The notes under the pieces are model-generated. The model saw nothing but the letters and a program-made list of their open reading frames with translations, searched no databases and was not told the DNA's origin. 64,000 bases of DNA from Cyanobium sp. FGCU52 (lineage in GTDB: Bacteria; Cyanobacteriota; Cyanobacteriia; PCC-6307; Cyanobiaceae), in NCBI GenBank assembly GCA_024958715.1, contig JANWUS010000021.1:1-64000 (forward strand). The letters are read 5' to 3'. This document shows positions 8,219-18,998 of this stretch, in pieces. Within the stretch, counting starts at the first letter, position 1, and every line of letters begins with the position of its first letter. The position numbers were made by a program, and so were the translations under genes.

Positions 8219-9481
8219 ATGCGCATCGCCTTCGCCCACTACAGCTCCGCCGACGACATCAGCGGGGTGACCTCCTGGCTGATCCAACTGGCCCTCTATC
8301 TCAAAGGCGAGGGCTGCAGCGTGGCCATCCTTCTGCTGGATCTCTGCGAGCCTGGCGAAACCAGCCCTTTAGAGCTTGCCCTACGGCAAGGCGGAATTGA
8401 GATCTTCAAATCTCCACCCACAGGCAGCCTTCACAAGGACGTAAACGCAACCCTGGCCTTCCTCAATACCTGGCGGCCGGATGTATTCCTGCCCCAGTGC
8501 AAAGCTCCTCACTTTGTGGCGGCGGCGATCGCCGGCCGCTGCGGCCTCCCCTGGGGCTTCACCCTGCACAGCGACGACCCTGATTACTGGGCCATTGCGG
8601 AAAGCCTCTCGCCCCAGAAGCATGGAGGCCAAACCATTTGCATTTCCAAGCACATACAAGCTGAACTATCCAAAAAGGGCGGTGAATCTCAAGCTGTGGT
8701 GATTCCCTGTGGCGTTTCAATCCCAGCCACGACAACGCACTACAGCACCCATCCCTTCCGTGTGGTCTACAGCGGCCGGCTCTGGGAACACCAGAAACGG
8801 GCCAGCCTTGTGGTGGAGTCGCTGATCCGGGCCTGCCAACGATCCGAAGCGATCAAAGCCACTTTGATCGGGGATGGCTATAGCCGCCAGGCCTGTGAGC
8901 AGCAGGTGCTGGATGCCGGCCTTGCCGATCGCATCAGCTTTAGCGGCCGCCTGCCCTTTGCCGGGGTGCAGAAGATCCTGCTGCAGAGCCAGGCGATTTT
9001 GCTGATGTCAGATTTTGAAGGCCTGCCGGTGGCGCTGCTGGAGGCGATGGCCGCTGGTGTGGTGCCCGTGGTGCGTGCGATTCCCAGCGGCATTCCCGAG
9101 GTGGTGCGGCATCGAGACACCGGGCTCTTGGTGAGCGACGACCCCGAGCAGGCCGCCGCAGCCCTTGGGTTACTTGCCGATGATCCCGCCTTCTGGCAAC
9201 GCTGCTCAGCCGCCTCGCGCCAGCTTGTGAAGGAGCGCTTCAGCAGTGATCACTGCCACCGGCAATGGTTGGCACTTGTGCGGCAGCTGCAGGCCACATC
9301 TAAACCCCACTTTCCGATCAAAGGCCTGCACGGGGTGCGATTGTCCAAGCTCTCACCACTGCTGAAGGCCGGTTATAGGCGCTCGCTGCCCTGGGATTCC
9401 CTGCGGCTGCGCCAACGGTTCTCAACTCGCCTGGCCAAGCTCAAGGGCTTGGTGAAAGAGCAACTCAAACCTCAGGCTTAG
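8219..9481 (+). CDS. Family 4 glycosyltransferase, second copy of tandem pair
   Basis: A 420-residue GT4 enzyme beginning MRIAFAHYSSADDISGVTSW. It shares with the preceding gene HSDDPxYW, VVIPCGVxxx, VVYSGRLWEHQKRASLVV and the donor motif around DFEGLPVALLEAMAAGVVPV. Differences are concentrated in the N-terminal acceptor domain, so the two copies may act on different acceptors or add consecutive residues. The gene ends the first glycan block; the convergent ndhJ gene follows after 59 bases, and I see no clear terminator between them. Confidence 0.8.
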   Translation: MRIAFAHYSSADDISGVTSWLIQLALYLKGEGCSVAILLLDLCEPGETSPLELALRQGGIEIFKSPPTGSLHKDVNATLAFLNTWRPDVFLPQCKAPHFVAAAIAGRCGLPWGFTLHSDDPDYWAIAESLSPQKHGGQTICISKHIQAELSKKGGESQAVVIPCGVSIPATTTHYSTHPFRVVYSGRLWEHQKRASLVVESLIRACQRSEAIKATLIGDGYSRQACEQQVLDAGLADRISFSGRLPFAGVQKILLQSQAILLMSDFEGLPVALLEAMAAGVVPVVRAIPSGIPEVVRHRDTGLLVSDDPEQAAAALGLLADDPAFWQRCSAASRQLVKERFSSDHCHRQWLALVRQLQATSKPHFPIKGLHGVRLSKLSPLLKAGYRRSLPWDSLRLRQRFSTRLAKLKGLVKEQLKPQA

Positions 9482-9540
9482 CGAAGCCGGAGTCGGATCA
9501 ATAGCCCTTAGCTTCAGGCGATCAGAGCAGCCGCTAATCC

Positions 9541-10137
9541 CTAATAAGCATCCTGCATCTCATAAAAATCAGGCTGCACGTAATCCTTGCGCAGAGGCCA
9601 CCCCTTCCAGTCCTCCGGCATCAGCAGACGCTTGGGATGGGGATGACCCTCGTAGACGATGCCGAACATGTCGAATGTTTCACGCTCCTGCCAGTCGGCG
9701 CCGCGGAACAGGCCGTAGAGGCTCGGGATCGAAAGGGAGCCGTCGCGGGGAAGGAACACCTTCAGCCGCACCTCCTCGGGCCGCGCTTCGGCGGGCAGGC
9801 TCTGACCGCTGCCGGCAGGAGCGCTGGCCGGTGCCACACGGTCTGCGAGAACCGCCAGCTTCACCAGGTGGTAGAAGCTCACCAGCCGGCCGCCTGGACC
9901 CTCGTCGTAGCCGCCCTGGCACTGCAGATAATCAAAGCCTGTGGCTTTCAGGGCCGTGGCCACAAGGGGCAGGAAGGCCGGCTCCACCCCAAGCACCTCC
10001 ACCCCGAGGTGATCGGAGGGCAGCACCTCATGCTCGAAACCCTGGGAGGTGAGCCAGGTGCTCACCGGACCGGGACCAGCGGGTGCCTCGATGGCGCCGG
10101 TGGACGCCGCAGCGGTGGCGGGGGTTTCCTCAGGCAT
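9541..10137 (-). CDS. ndhJ: NAD(P)H-quinone oxidoreductase subunit J
   Basis: NdhJ (198 residues) is a peripheral-arm subunit of the thylakoid NDH-1 complex that takes part in respiration and cyclic electron flow. The 30-kDa subunit signature is clear: [20 protein letters not shown] followed by [16 protein letters not shown]. The N-terminus ([20 protein letters not shown]) and a stretch near residue 110 ([17 protein letters not shown]) are rich in Ala and Pro. The ATG lies inside the last codons of ndhK (eight-base overlap), which fixes the start and implies translational coupling. Confidence 0.95.
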   Translation of the reverse strand: MPEETPATAAASTGAIEAPAGPGPVSTWLTSQGFEHEVLPSDHLGVEVLGVEPAFLPLVATALKATGFDYLQCQGGYDEGPGGRLVSFYHLVKLAVLADRVAPASAPAGSGQSLPAEARPEEVRLKVFLPRDGSLSIPSLYGLFRGADWQERETFDMFGIVYEGHPHPKRLLMPEDWKGWPLRKDYVQPDFYEMQDAY

Positions 10138-10894
10138 CGGTGGTGGGAGCGGCGGGAGAAGGGGCGGCCGACACGGCTTCAGGGGCTGCGGTGGTGCCCG
10201 CCACCGGCAGGCCCGCGGCGGCAGCCAGGGCGGCCTTCTGGGTTTCGGCCCGCAGGTAGCGGCCGTCGATGATCGGCTCCACCGCCTTGAGCTGGTGCTC
10301 CACGGTGAAGTAGCGGTGGGTGGGCAGGCGGACTCCACGCTCGGCCAGGGTTTCGTTGCCCACCTTCTTGCGCAGCTTGATCACCGCATCGAAGATCGCT
10401 TCGGGGCGCGGCGGGCAGCCCGGCAGATAGAGATCCACCGGGATCAGCTTGTCAACGCCGCGCACGGCGGTGGTGGAGTCGGCCGAGAACATGCCGCCGG
10501 TGATCGTGCAGGCGCCCATGGCGATCACGTACTTGGGCTCAGGCATCTGCTCATACAGACGCACAAGGGCCGGCGCCATCTTCATCGTGACCGTGCCGGC
10601 CACGATGATCAGATCTGCCTGCCTCGGGCTGGAGCGGGGCACCAGGCCGAAGCGGTCGAAATCGAAGCGGGAGCCGATCAGGGCGGCGAACTCGATGAAG
10701 CAGCAGGCCGTTCCATAGAGCAGTGGCCACAGGCTGCTGAGGCGCGCCCAGTTGTGCAGGTCGTCGAGGCTGGTGAGGATCACGTTCTCCGAAAGGTCGG
10801 AGGTGACCGTGGGCGCCCCCACCGGAGCGCAGCTGGCAGCCCGCAGGTCGCGCAGGGCGGCGACGGAGGGGGATTCGGACGGGGTGATGGTCAT
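10130..10894 (-). CDS. ndhK: NAD(P)H-quinone oxidoreductase subunit K
   Basis: NdhK carries iron-sulfur cluster N2 of NDH-1. The cluster ligands are visible: tandem cysteines in [10 protein letters not shown], then [10 protein letters not shown] and LPGCPPRPE. The core ends near residue 215; the last 35 residues ([20 protein letters not shown] and on) are a low-complexity Ala/Pro tail not needed for the fold. The gene is middle of the ndhC-ndhK-ndhJ operon, 13 bases after ndhC and overlapping ndhJ. Confidence 0.96.
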   Translation of the reverse strand: MTITPSESPSVAALRDLRAASCAPVGAPTVTSDLSENVILTSLDDLHNWARLSSLWPLLYGTACCFIEFAALIGSRFDFDRFGLVPRSSPRQADLIIVAGTVTMKMAPALVRLYEQMPEPKYVIAMGACTITGGMFSADSTTAVRGVDKLIPVDLYLPGCPPRPEAIFDAVIKLRKKVGNETLAERGVRLPTHRYFTVEHQLKAVEPIIDGRYLRAETQKAALAAAAGLPVAGTTAAPEAVSAAPSPAAPTTDA

Positions 10895-10907
10895 GGTGCG
10901 GCGGGGA

Positions 10908-11270
10908 TCAGCTCCACTCGAGGGCGCCCTTGCGCCAGGCGTAGGCCAGGGCGACCACGAGGATGAAAATGAAGATCAGGGCCTCGATGAACGCCAGCAG
11001 GCCCAGGCGGTGGAAGGCCACCGCCCAGGGATAGAGGAACACGGTCTCGACATCGAAGATGACGAAGACCAGGGCAAACATGTAGTAGCGGATGTTGAAC
11101 TGGATCCAGGCGCCGCCGATCGGCTCCATCCCGGACTCATAGGTGAGTTCCCGCTCGCCCTGCCGGCTCTTCGGGGACAGCAGCTTGTTGGCCACCAGCG
11201 CCAGCACCGGGACCGCTGCCGAAATCAGCAGGAACCCCAGGAAGGCGTCGTAGCCGGAGAGCACGAACAT
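10908..11270 (-). CDS. ndhC: NAD(P)H-quinone oxidoreductase subunit 3
   Basis: NdhC is a small membrane-arm subunit of NDH-1. The 120-residue protein has three hydrophobic segments (about 6-28, 63-83, 88-112) and the family-specific loop [20 protein letters not shown], continuing into [11 protein letters not shown]. It leads the ndhCKJ operon and is divergent from rubA, with 120 bases between the two starts that must hold both promoters. Confidence 0.96.
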   Translation of the reverse strand: MFVLSGYDAFLGFLLISAAVPVLALVANKLLSPKSRQGERELTYESGMEPIGGAWIQFNIRYYMFALVFVIFDVETVFLYPWAVAFHRLGLLAFIEALIFIFILVVALAYAWRKGALEWS

Positions 11271-11359
11271 GCGGGACAGGCCCAGGCTGCGGCGCAGTCT
11301 GGCATCTGCCGCAGGGCAATGGGTCGGGCAGCGGCCGCGGGCTGCAGGCGCGCTCTCGA

Positions 11360-11365
11360 TAGAGT
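11360..11365 (+). promoter_or_regulatory. Possible -10 box for rubA
   Basis: TAGAGT lies 25 bases before the rubA start, in the divergent ndhC/rubA gap. It fits a TAG-containing hexamer seen at similar distance before other lead genes in this window. No convincing -35 box is visible. Confidence 0.3.
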
Positions 11366-11390
11366 TCGACCGCCCCTGCCCGGTCCCTGG

Positions 11391-11825
11391 ATGAGCATCG
11401 ACGCTCCGACCGATCCTGCGGAATCCGCGGGCGACGACACCCCCATCGCTTCCGAGGCGCCAGCCTCCCTGGAGTCCCCAGCGCTACAGGCCGAACCGGC
11501 GCCGGTCGACCCGGCCACCCACCGGTTCGAGTGCCGCAGCTGCGGCTTCGTCTATGACCCGGAGGAAGGCGTGCGCAAGCTGAGCATCGAACCCGGCACC
11601 CCCTTCGTCGAGCTCGATCCCGCCAGCTTCCGCTGCCCGGTGTGCCGCAGCAAGGTGGGGGCCTTCAAGGACATCGGTCCGCGCAACAAACCCAGCGGCT
11701 TCGAGGAGAACCTCGATTTCGGCCTCGGCGTCAACCGCCTCACCCCGGGCCAGAAGAACGTGCTGATCTTCAGCGCCTTCGCCCTGGCGATCGCCTTCTT
11801 CCTCTCCCTCTACTCCCTCCGCTGA
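11391..11825 (+). CDS. rubA: Membrane-anchored rubredoxin
   Basis: RubA is a thylakoid rubredoxin needed for photosystem assembly in cyanobacteria and plants. The 144-residue protein has a disordered acidic N-terminus (1-44), a rubredoxin domain with the two Cys-x2-Cys knuckles [11 protein letters not shown] and [10 protein letters not shown] that bind one iron, a linker, and one C-terminal membrane span ([19 protein letters not shown]). Its stop overlaps the ycf48 start by one base. The order rubA-ycf48-psbEFLJ is widely conserved in cyanobacteria and supports the call. Confidence 0.95.
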   Translation: MSIDAPTDPAESAGDDTPIASEAPASLESPALQAEPAPVDPATHRFECRSCGFVYDPEEGVRKLSIEPGTPFVELDPASFRCPVCRSKVGAFKDIGPRNKPSGFEENLDFGLGVNRLTPGQKNVLIFSAFALAIAFFLSLYSLR

Positions 11826-12835
11826 TGCTGCCCCCGCGCCTGCGACGCCTGGTCGCCCCCCTGCTGCCGCTGGCCCTCGTGCTCGTGCTCGCCTTCGGCC
11901 TGGGCGGCTGCGTCACCACCGGCCTGCCCACCGCCGAGGCGAGCCCCTGGCAGCCGGTGCCCCTCGCCACCCGCTCCAATCCCCTCGATGTCGCCTTCAC
12001 CGACGGCACCCACGGCTTCCTGGTGGGCAGCAACCGCCTGATCATGGAAACCGCCGACGGCGGTGCCAGCTGGCTGGAGCGGGCCCTCGACCTGCCGGAG
12101 GAGGAGAACTTCCGGCTGATCAGCATCGATTTCAACGGCAAGGAGGGCTGGATCGTGGGCCAGCCCGGCCTCTTGCTCCACAGCACCGACGCGGGCCAGA
12201 GCTGGAGCCGGCTGTTCCTCGACACCAAGCTGCCCGGCGAGCCCTACCTGGTGACCGCCCTCGGCCCCAGGACCGCCGAACTCGCTACCAACGTGGGGGC
12301 GGTGTACCGCACGGCCGACGCCGGAGCCAGCTGGCAGGCCCTGGTCACCGACGCCGCCGGCGCCGTGCGCGACCTGCGCCGCGCCGCCGACGGCTCCTAC
12401 GTGAGCGTGAGCAGCCTGGGCAACTTCTTCGCCACCTGGACGCCCGGCCAGGAGACCTGGCAGGTGCACCAGCGGGTGAGCAGCCAGCGCCTGCAGGCCA
12501 TGGGCTTCCAGCCCGACGGCCGGCTGTGGATGGTGGCCCGCGGCGCCCAGCTGCGCTTCAACCCTGAGGCCGGCAATCCCGAGGACTGGAGCAAGCCGGT
12601 GATCCCGATCACCAACGGCTACGGCTACCTCGACATGGCCTGGGATCCGCGCGGCGACATCTGGACCGGCGGCGGCAGCGGCACCCTGCTCAGCAGCAGC
12701 GACGGCGGCAGCCAGTGGACCCGGGATCCGGTGGCCGCGGCCCAGCCCTCCAACTTCACCCGCATCGCCTTCCTGCCCGGCGGCAAGGGCTTCGTGCTGG
12801 GCGAGCGGGGCACCCTGCTGCGCTGGGTGGGCTGA
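11825..12835 (+). CDS. ycf48: Photosystem II assembly factor Ycf48 (HCF136), lipoprotein
   Basis: Ycf48 binds newly made D1 and helps build the photosystem II reaction centre on the lumenal side. The 336-residue protein starts with a lipoprotein signal (hydrophobic 11-27, lipobox GLGGC at about 25-29), followed by a seven-bladed beta propeller. The propeller shows as repeats of the kind GWIVGQPGLLLHSTDAGQSW and LWTG/WTGGGSGTLLSSSDGG. The start overlaps the rubA stop (TGATG). It precedes psbE by 118 bases. Confidence 0.95.
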   Translation: MLPPRLRRLVAPLLPLALVLVLAFGLGGCVTTGLPTAEASPWQPVPLATRSNPLDVAFTDGTHGFLVGSNRLIMETADGGASWLERALDLPEEENFRLISIDFNGKEGWIVGQPGLLLHSTDAGQSWSRLFLDTKLPGEPYLVTALGPRTAELATNVGAVYRTADAGASWQALVTDAAGAVRDLRRAADGSYVSVSSLGNFFATWTPGQETWQVHQRVSSQRLQAMGFQPDGRLWMVARGAQLRFNPEAGNPEDWSKPVIPITNGYGYLDMAWDPRGDIWTGGGSGTLLSSSDGGSQWTRDPVAAAQPSNFTRIAFLPGGKGFVLGERGTLLRWVG

Positions 12836-12924
12836 GCCACTCTGGTGGCCGACTCTGCTCAGTCGCTCTGCGTCCCTCTGTTACCAACTTTCGGAGGCAG
12901 GGGCGGAGGGCCCTCGCTGACCCC

Positions 12925-12930
12925 TAGGAT
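12925..12930 (+). promoter_or_regulatory. Possible -10 box for psbEFLJ
   Basis: TAGGAT, within CCCTAGGATC, is 23 bases before psbE. The same ten-base context occurs before kdsA on the other strand (42453-42460). There is no clear -35 element. Confidence 0.3.
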
Positions 12931-12953
12931 CGCCGGGCTGAACGCTTGTTGCC

Positions 12954-13202
12954 ATGGCTGCCGGCTCCACCGGAGAACGCCCGTTCTTCGAGATCATCAC
13001 GAGCATCCGTTACTGGGTCATCCACGCCGTGACCCTCCCCGCCATCTTCCTGGCAGGTTTTCTGTTCGTGTCCACGGGCCTCGCCTACGACGCCTTCGGC
13101 ACGCCGCGCCCCGACGCCTATTTCCAGGCCCAGGAGAGCAAGGCGCCCGTCGTGAGCCAGCGCTATGAGGGCAAGAGCCAGCTCGACCTGCGCCTGAAAT
13201 AA
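12954..13202 (+). CDS. psbE: Cytochrome b559 subunit alpha
   Basis: PsbE (82 residues) and PsbF together bind the heme of cytochrome b559 in photosystem II. The heme-ligating histidine is in [14 protein letters not shown] (His at about 24), followed by the single membrane span. The C-terminal lumenal part [12 protein letters not shown] is typical. It is the first of four overlapping or closely spaced psb genes. Confidence 0.98.
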   Translation: MAAGSTGERPFFEIITSIRYWVIHAVTLPAIFLAGFLFVSTGLAYDAFGTPRPDAYFQAQESKAPVVSQRYEGKSQLDLRLK

Positions 13203-13205
13203 GCC

Positions 13206-13343
13206 ATGACCCAGACCCCAGCCCCCACCACGCCACGCAACTATCCGATCTTCACGGTGCGCTGGCTGTCCGTTCACGCCCTCGGCATTCCCACGGTGTT
13301 CTTCCTGGGAGCCCTGGCCGCCATGCAGTTCGTCCGCCGCTGA
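13206..13343 (+). CDS. psbF: Cytochrome b559 subunit beta
   Basis: A 45-residue single-span protein reading [20 protein letters not shown], with the heme-binding histidine in the SVHALG stretch. It supplies the second heme ligand of cytochrome b559. It starts three bases after the psbE stop, in the conserved psbEFLJ order. Confidence 0.98.
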   Translation: MTQTPAPTTPRNYPIFTVRWLSVHALGIPTVFFLGALAAMQFVRR

Positions 13344-13347
13344 GATC

Positions 13348-13473
13348 ATGGGCCTGCAACGCAATCCAAACCCGAACAACCTGCCGGTCGAACTGAACCG
13401 CACCAGCCTCTATCTGGGCCTGCTGTTCATCTTCGTGATCGGCGTGCTGTTCACCAGCTACTTCTTCAACTGA
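13348..13473 (+). CDS. psbL: Photosystem II protein L
   Basis: A 41-residue protein with the PsbL pattern [19 protein letters not shown] and a single membrane span ending TSYFFN. PsbL sits at the monomer interface of photosystem II and supports the quinone side. It begins four bases after psbF. Confidence 0.97.
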   Translation: MGLQRNPNPNNLPVELNRTSLYLGLLFIFVIGVLFTSYFFN

Positions 13474-13490
13474 ATCGGGAGATCGTCACC

Positions 13491-13691
13491 ATGAGCGGCA
13501 AGAAATCCACCCTGCCTGACGGCCGGATCCCCGATCGCCTCCCCGACGGCCGCCCGGCCGTGGCCTGGAAGAGCCGCTGGACCGAAGGCGTCCTGCCCCT
13601 CTGGCTCGTGGCCACCGCCGGCGGCATGGCCGTGATCTTCGTGGTGGGCCTGTTCTTCTACGGCTCCTACGTGGGCGTGGGTTCGGCCTGA
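13491..13691 (+). CDS. psbJ: Photosystem II protein J
   Basis: A 66-residue PsbJ with the conserved [10 protein letters not shown] leader, repeated motif-like text before the span, and the membrane helix [19 protein letters not shown] ending [11 protein letters not shown]. The N-terminus is longer than the usual 40 residues of PsbJ by about 25 residues. It ends the psbEFLJ operon, just before a terminator. Confidence 0.95.
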   Translation: MSGKKSTLPDGRIPDRLPDGRPAVAWKSRWTEGVLPLWLVATAGGMAVIFVVGLFFYGSYVGVGSA

Positions 13692-13720
13692 TCGCCCCCC
13701 AGCACCCCCTCACCCAACGA

Positions 13721-13746
13721 AGCGGGCCCCATGGTCCGCTTTTTTT
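13721..13746 (+). terminator. Rho-independent terminator after psbJ
   Basis: An eight-pair stem (AGCGGGCC with GGTCCGCT, one G-T pair) with a CCAT loop is followed by a run of six T after the stem. It lies 30 bases after the psbJ stop and before a convergent gene, so it may serve both directions. Confidence 0.85.
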
Positions 13747-13755
13747 GCGCCTGCT

Positions 13756-14133
13756 TCAGACCCGGGCGTGCGGAAGGTGGGGACTGCGGGGATCCGCCTC
13801 AAGACGCTGCAGAGCGGGATTGACGACCAGATCCATGTCCTCCATGGGCACCGCCCCGATCAGCACCTCGTCCCCCAGCACAAGGGCACCCACAAAGCAG
13901 CAGCGATCCTGGAAATCAACCCGCAGCGGCCCCACATAGGGAACCTGGAGCCGCCGGCCGTCTGCCACGCTCACCTCCCTCAGCGACTCCTGCTCAAGCT
14001 GGAGAGCAGCCGCCAGGCTGGCTGGGATGCACAGCATCAGGGAGCCGCTGTCGGCGCGGGCCGAAACCGGCAGCGGTGCCAACTCGGGCCGGCGCGGATT
14101 GCCAAGGGCGATGCTGGCGTGGACGTCACCCAT
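13756..14133 (-). CDS. Small retropepsin-like aspartic protease (clan AA)
   Basis: A 125-residue protein that resembles the single-domain clan AA aspartic proteases of bacteria. The active-site triplet appears as ADSGS in VSARADSGSLMLCIPAS (about residues 24-40), followed by a family-like flap VADGRRLQVPYVGPLRVDF and a closing hydrophobic segment VLIGAVPMEDMDLVV. Such enzymes act as homodimers; their substrates in cyanobacteria are unknown. The gene is alone between the psbJ terminator and hisS on the opposite strand. The call rests on motif pattern only. Confidence 0.65.
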   Translation of the reverse strand: MGDVHASIALGNPRRPELAPLPVSARADSGSLMLCIPASLAAALQLEQESLREVSVADGRRLQVPYVGPLRVDFQDRCCFVGALVLGDEVLIGAVPMEDMDLVVNPALQRLEADPRSPHLPHARV

Positions 14134-14158
14134 GGGCTGAGGCTAAGGCGACTTCTCC

Positions 14159-15427
14159 TTAGGTCGTCAGTTCCACCAGCCAGCTCAGCGCCTCCCCGGC
14201 GGCCAGCCGCTGCTCAGGGCCATCCCCGCGCAGATCCTTGAGCACCACCACACCGTCGGCCGCCTCGCGCTCGCCGATCACGGCCGCCCAGGGGGCACCG
14301 CTGCGATCGGCCCGCTTGAACTGCTTGCCGAAGGCGGCGCCGCTGCTGTCGCGCTCGGCGATCAGGCCCGCCTGGCGGGCCCGGCACGTGAGCAGAAGAG
14401 CCTGGCGCTCCGCCAGCTCGCCGCGGCTGATCACATAGAGAAGCGGCGTCGCAGCCGCTGCGGCCTCACCGGCCTCCGCCTGGCTGAGCAGCAGCACCAG
14501 CCGCTCCAGGCCGATCGCCCAGCCCACCGCCGGGGTGGCCGGCCCCCCGAGCTGCTGCACCAGGCCGTCGTAGCGGCCACCGCCGCAGACCGTGGCCTGG
14601 GCGCCGAGCTGGTTGCTGGTGATCTCGAAGGCGGTGTGGCTGTAGTAGTCGAGGCCCCGCACCAGGCGCGGGTTGAGCACGAACGGAATCTCCAGCGCCT
14701 CCAGGGCCAGGCGCACCCGCGCGAAGCGCTCGTGGCTCTCGCCGGCCAGGGCGTCGGCGAGGGTGGGAGCGCCGGCCAGCAGGGCCTGGGTGGCGGGGTT
14801 CTTGCTGTCGAGCACCCGCAGCGGGTTGGTGGTGATGCGCTGCTGCGAGTCGGAATCGAGCTGCTCGCGGTGAGCCTCCAGCCAGGCCACCAGTTCGGCC
14901 CGGTAGCGGACCCTGTCGTCCGGAGTGCCGAGCGAGTTGAGCTCGAGCTGCAGGCCGCCCACGCCCAGCTCGGCGAGCAGATCCCAGGCCACGGCGATCG
15001 CCTCGGCATCGCTCTCGGCATCGGCCACCCCCAGCAGCTCCACGCCGATCTGGTGGAACTGCCTCTGGCGGCCCGCCTGGGGACGCTCGTAGCGGAACAT
15101 CGGGCCGCCGTACCAGAGGCGCTGGGGCCCCTGGTTCAGCAGGCCGTGCTGGATCGCCGCCCGCACCACCGAGGCCGTGCCCTCGGGCCGCAGGGTGCAG
15201 CTGCGCTCGCCGCGATCGAGGAAGGTGTACATCTCCTTGCCCACCACATCGGTGGCCTCGCCGATGCCGCGGGCGAACAGCTCGGTGACCTCCAGCAGCG
15301 GCGTGCGGATCTCGCTCACGCCGGCGCGGCGGAAGTGCTCGCGGGCGGTGGCTTCGATCCGCTGCCAGGTGGCGGTGGCCGAGGGCAGCAGATCGACCAT
15401 GCCCCGCAGGCTCTGGAGCGGTTCCAA
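14159..15427 (-). CDS. hisS: Histidine--tRNA ligase
   Basis: HisRS (422 residues) charges tRNA-His. Class II motifs are clear: [14 protein letters not shown] near the start, motif 2 [18 protein letters not shown], the histidine-binding [15 protein letters not shown] and [10 protein letters not shown], and motif 3 [10 protein letters not shown]. The C-terminal anticodon-binding domain starts around 325. The start is a TTG in front of [13 protein letters not shown]. It is 65 bases downstream of the UDP-sugar operon on the same strand. Confidence 0.96.
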   Translation of the reverse strand: MEPLQSLRGMVDLLPSATATWQRIEATAREHFRRAGVSEIRTPLLEVTELFARGIGEATDVVGKEMYTFLDRGERSCTLRPEGTASVVRAAIQHGLLNQGPQRLWYGGPMFRYERPQAGRQRQFHQIGVELLGVADAESDAEAIAVAWDLLAELGVGGLQLELNSLGTPDDRVRYRAELVAWLEAHREQLDSDSQQRITTNPLRVLDSKNPATQALLAGAPTLADALAGESHERFARVRLALEALEIPFVLNPRLVRGLDYYSHTAFEITSNQLGAQATVCGGGRYDGLVQQLGGPATPAVGWAIGLERLVLLLSQAEAGEAAAAATPLLYVISRGELAERQALLLTCRARQAGLIAERDSSGAAFGKQFKRADRSGAPWAAVIGEREAADGVVVLKDLRGDGPEQRLAAGEALSWLVELTT

Positions 15428-15492
15428 GGGATCAGGGTTGGCGTGAACGCCCCAGTGTGCCGCGTGGCAGGGCAGGGTTCGCCCGGCGGCCG

Positions 15493-16518
15493 TCAGGTCT
15501 GGGCGTGGTAATCGCGGTACCAGTGGGCGAAGCGCGCCACGCCGGTCTCGATCGGAGTGGTGGGGCGGAAGCCGGTCCAGGCCTCCAGGGCGCTGGTGTC
15601 GGCGGCGGTGGCGGGCACATCGCCGGGCTGCATCGGCTGCAGATCGCGGATCGCCTCGCGGCCCAGGGCCTGCTCCAGCACCTCGATGAAGCGCAGCAGG
15701 GGAATCGGCCGGCTGTTGCCGATGTTGAACAGCCGGTGGGGCACGGCGGCGGTGGCCGGATTGGGGGTCAGCGGGTCGAAGCCGGGATCGGCGGTGGCCG
15801 GCTTGTCGAGGCAGCGGATCACACCCTCGGCGATGTCGTCGATATAGGTAAAATCCCGCTCCATCCGCCCATGGTTGAACACCCGGATCGGCTCGCCGGC
15901 CAGGATAGCGCGGGCGAACAGCATCGGGGCCATGTCGGGCCGGCCCCAGGGTCCGTAGACGGTGTAGAAGCGCAGGCCCGTGGCCGGCAGACCGTAGAGA
16001 TGGCTGTAGGTGTGGGCCATCAGTTCGTTGGCCTTCTTGGTGGCGGCATAGAGGCTCACCGGATGGTTCACCGGGTGCTGCTCCGAGAACGGCATCTGCC
16101 GGTTGCCGCCGTACACCGAGCTGCTGGAGGCGTACACCAGATGCTCCACCCCGTGGTGGCGGCAGCCCTCGAGGATGTGGCCGAAGCCCACCAGATTGCT
16201 CTGGACGTAGACCGACGGATTCTCGAGCGAATAGCGCACCCCGGCCTGGGCAGCCAGATGCACCACCCGGGAGGGCCGCTCCACGCGAAACAGGCTCTCC
16301 ATGGCGGGACCGTCAGCCACATCCAACCGCTGGAAGCGGAACGCTCCCGGCGGCGCCATCGCCTCAAGCCGCCGCAGGCGGGCCTGCTTGAGGGCTGGGT
16401 CGTAGTAGGCGTTCAGATCATCGATGCCCAGCACCCGCTCACCGCGGGCCAGCAGCCGCAGGGCCACTTCCGCCCCGATGAAGCCGGCGGCGCCAGTGAC
16501 AAGGACCGAGCCGCTCAC
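15493..16518 (-). CDS. UDP-glucuronate 4-epimerase
   Basis: An extended short-chain dehydrogenase of 341 residues that should interconvert UDP-glucuronate and UDP-galacturonate. It has the NAD-binding [11 protein letters not shown] near residue 8, the catalytic YxxxK as YAATKKANE, and the text characteristic of this epimerase: [48 protein letters not shown] and RDFTYIDDI. The GTG start lies one base after the decarboxylase stop. It is the third gene of a UDP-GlcA operon, so it competes with the decarboxylase for the same substrate. Confidence 0.9.
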   Translation of the reverse strand: MSGSVLVTGAAGFIGAEVALRLLARGERVLGIDDLNAYYDPALKQARLRRLEAMAPPGAFRFQRLDVADGPAMESLFRVERPSRVVHLAAQAGVRYSLENPSVYVQSNLVGFGHILEGCRHHGVEHLVYASSSSVYGGNRQMPFSEQHPVNHPVSLYAATKKANELMAHTYSHLYGLPATGLRFYTVYGPWGRPDMAPMLFARAILAGEPIRVFNHGRMERDFTYIDDIAEGVIRCLDKPATADPGFDPLTPNPATAAVPHRLFNIGNSRPIPLLRFIEVLEQALGREAIRDLQPMQPGDVPATAADTSALEAWTGFRPTTPIETGVARFAHWYRDYHAQT

Positions 16519-16519
16519 C

Positions 16520-17464
<945 letters not shown>

Positions 17465-17468
17465 CAGC

Positions 17469-18878
17469 TCAGCCCTCCCCCACGCGCCAGACGTTGAGGC
17501 CGGCGGCGCGGGCCGCCTCGGCATCGGCCACGGCACGGGCATCGAACAGCCAGGCGGGATGGCGCATGACCGCGGCGATCGCTGCCCAGTCGAGCTGGCG
17601 ATAGACCCCCCATTCGGTGAGGATCAGCACCGCATCGGCCCCGCGGGCGGCCTCCTCCGGACTGGCGGCCGGCACCCAGCCCCCCTCCCCGCTCAATGAA
17701 GCCGCCCCCCCCGGTGAACAGCCCAGGTCGCGGGCGATCTGCTCCGGCTCCACCTTGGGATCCACGATCGCCAGGGTCGCGCCCTCCTCGATCAGGTCGC
17801 GGCAGATGCGGATCGCCGGTGCTTCGCGGGTGTCGTTGGTGTCGGCCTTGAAGGCGAAGCCCAGCACCGCCAGGCGCTTGCCGGTGACGGTGCCGAACAG
17901 GTTGCGCACCGCCAGCCGGGCGATCCGGTGCTGCTGCCAGCTGTTGAGCTTCACCACCTGCTCCCAGTAGGCGGCCGGCTCCTCGAGGCCGTAGTGGCGG
18001 CAGAGGTACACGAGGTTGAGGATGTCCTTCTGGAAGCAGCTGCCCCCGAAGCCGGGGCTGGCCTGCAGGAACTTCGGGCCGATGCGCGAATCGGTGCCGA
18101 TTGCCCGGGCCACCTCCCGCACGTTGGCACCGGTGGCCTCGCAGAGGGCGGCGATGGCGTTGATCGAGGAGATGCGCTGGGCCAGGAAGGCGTTGGCCGT
18201 GAGCTTGGAGAGCTCGCTGCTCCAGACGTTGGTGCGCAGGATGCGCTCCTGGGGCACCCACTGGCCATAGACGCCGGCCAGGGCCTCGATCGCCCCGGCG
18301 TCCTCACCGCCGATCAGCACCCGGTCGGGGTTCTCGAGATCGGTGATGGCCGTGCCCTCCGCCAGGAACTCGGGATTGGAGAGCACCGAGAAGGTCTTGC
18401 CGCCACCATCCGCCTGGGCGGCGCCCAGGATGGCGGTCACGGTCTCGGCCGTGCGCACCGGCAGGGTGCTCTTCTCGACCACGATCGTGTGCCCCCGGGC
18501 GGCGGTGGCCACCTGGCGCGCCGAGGCCTCGATCCAGCGCAGGTCGCTGGCCTGGCCGGCCCCGAGGCCCCTGGTCTTGGTGGGCGTGTTCACCGCCAGA
18601 AACACCATGTCGGCGGCGGCGATGGCCGCATCCACCTCGGTGCTGAAGTGGAGGTTGCGTCCGCGGGAGCGGCCCACCACCGCATCCAGCCCCGGCTCAT
18701 AAACCGGCAGCCTGCTGAGATCGGCGTCGTTCCAGGCGGCGATCCGCTGCTCGTTGAGATCCACCACGGTGACCTGGATCCCGGGACAGCGGTCGGCGAT
18801 GACCGCCATGGTGGGGCCGCCCACGTAACCGGCTCCGATGCAGCAGATGGAGCGGACCGGCGCTGGGGCGGTAACCAT
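17469..18878 (-). CDS. ugd: UDP-glucose 6-dehydrogenase, animal-like type
   Basis: A 469-residue enzyme that oxidises UDP-glucose twice to UDP-glucuronate with NAD. It has the Rossmann site [14 protein letters not shown], the segment [20 protein letters not shown], and the catalytic cysteine in [19 protein letters not shown] near residue 280. The longer form and the text [21 protein letters not shown] resemble the animal and plant UGDH rather than the shorter bacterial type. The ATG is chosen at [20 protein letters not shown]; the reading frame is open much further upstream but opposite galE and without homology. First gene of the UDP-GlcA operon and divergent from galE. Confidence 0.93.
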   Translation of the reverse strand: MVTAPAPVRSICCIGAGYVGGPTMAVIADRCPGIQVTVVDLNEQRIAAWNDADLSRLPVYEPGLDAVVGRSRGRNLHFSTEVDAAIAAADMVFLAVNTPTKTRGLGAGQASDLRWIEASARQVATAARGHTIVVEKSTLPVRTAETVTAILGAAQADGGGKTFSVLSNPEFLAEGTAITDLENPDRVLIGGEDAGAIEALAGVYGQWVPQERILRTNVWSSELSKLTANAFLAQRISSINAIAALCEATGANVREVARAIGTDSRIGPKFLQASPGFGGSCFQKDILNLVYLCRHYGLEEPAAYWEQVVKLNSWQQHRIARLAVRNLFGTVTGKRLAVLGFAFKADTNDTREAPAIRICRDLIEEGATLAIVDPKVEPEQIARDLGCSPGGAASLSGEGGWVPAASPEEAARGADAVLILTEWGVYRQLDWAAIAAVMRHPAWLFDARAVADAEAARAAGLNVWRVGEG

Positions 18879-18998
18879 GGTCAGGTGAGATCTGGGTTGT
18901 CTGGCGGGGAGGCTACCGCCACTTCCAGCGGAAGCTCCAGTTGGACCCTTGGGAAGCGCCTCCGTAGTGTCGGGAGCGGGAACGGCAGTCACGACGCG

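Noticed and set aside
10752-11825. Frame suggesting an extended rubredoxin
   Set aside because: The upstream part is antisense to ndhK and ndhC; RubA starts at 11391.
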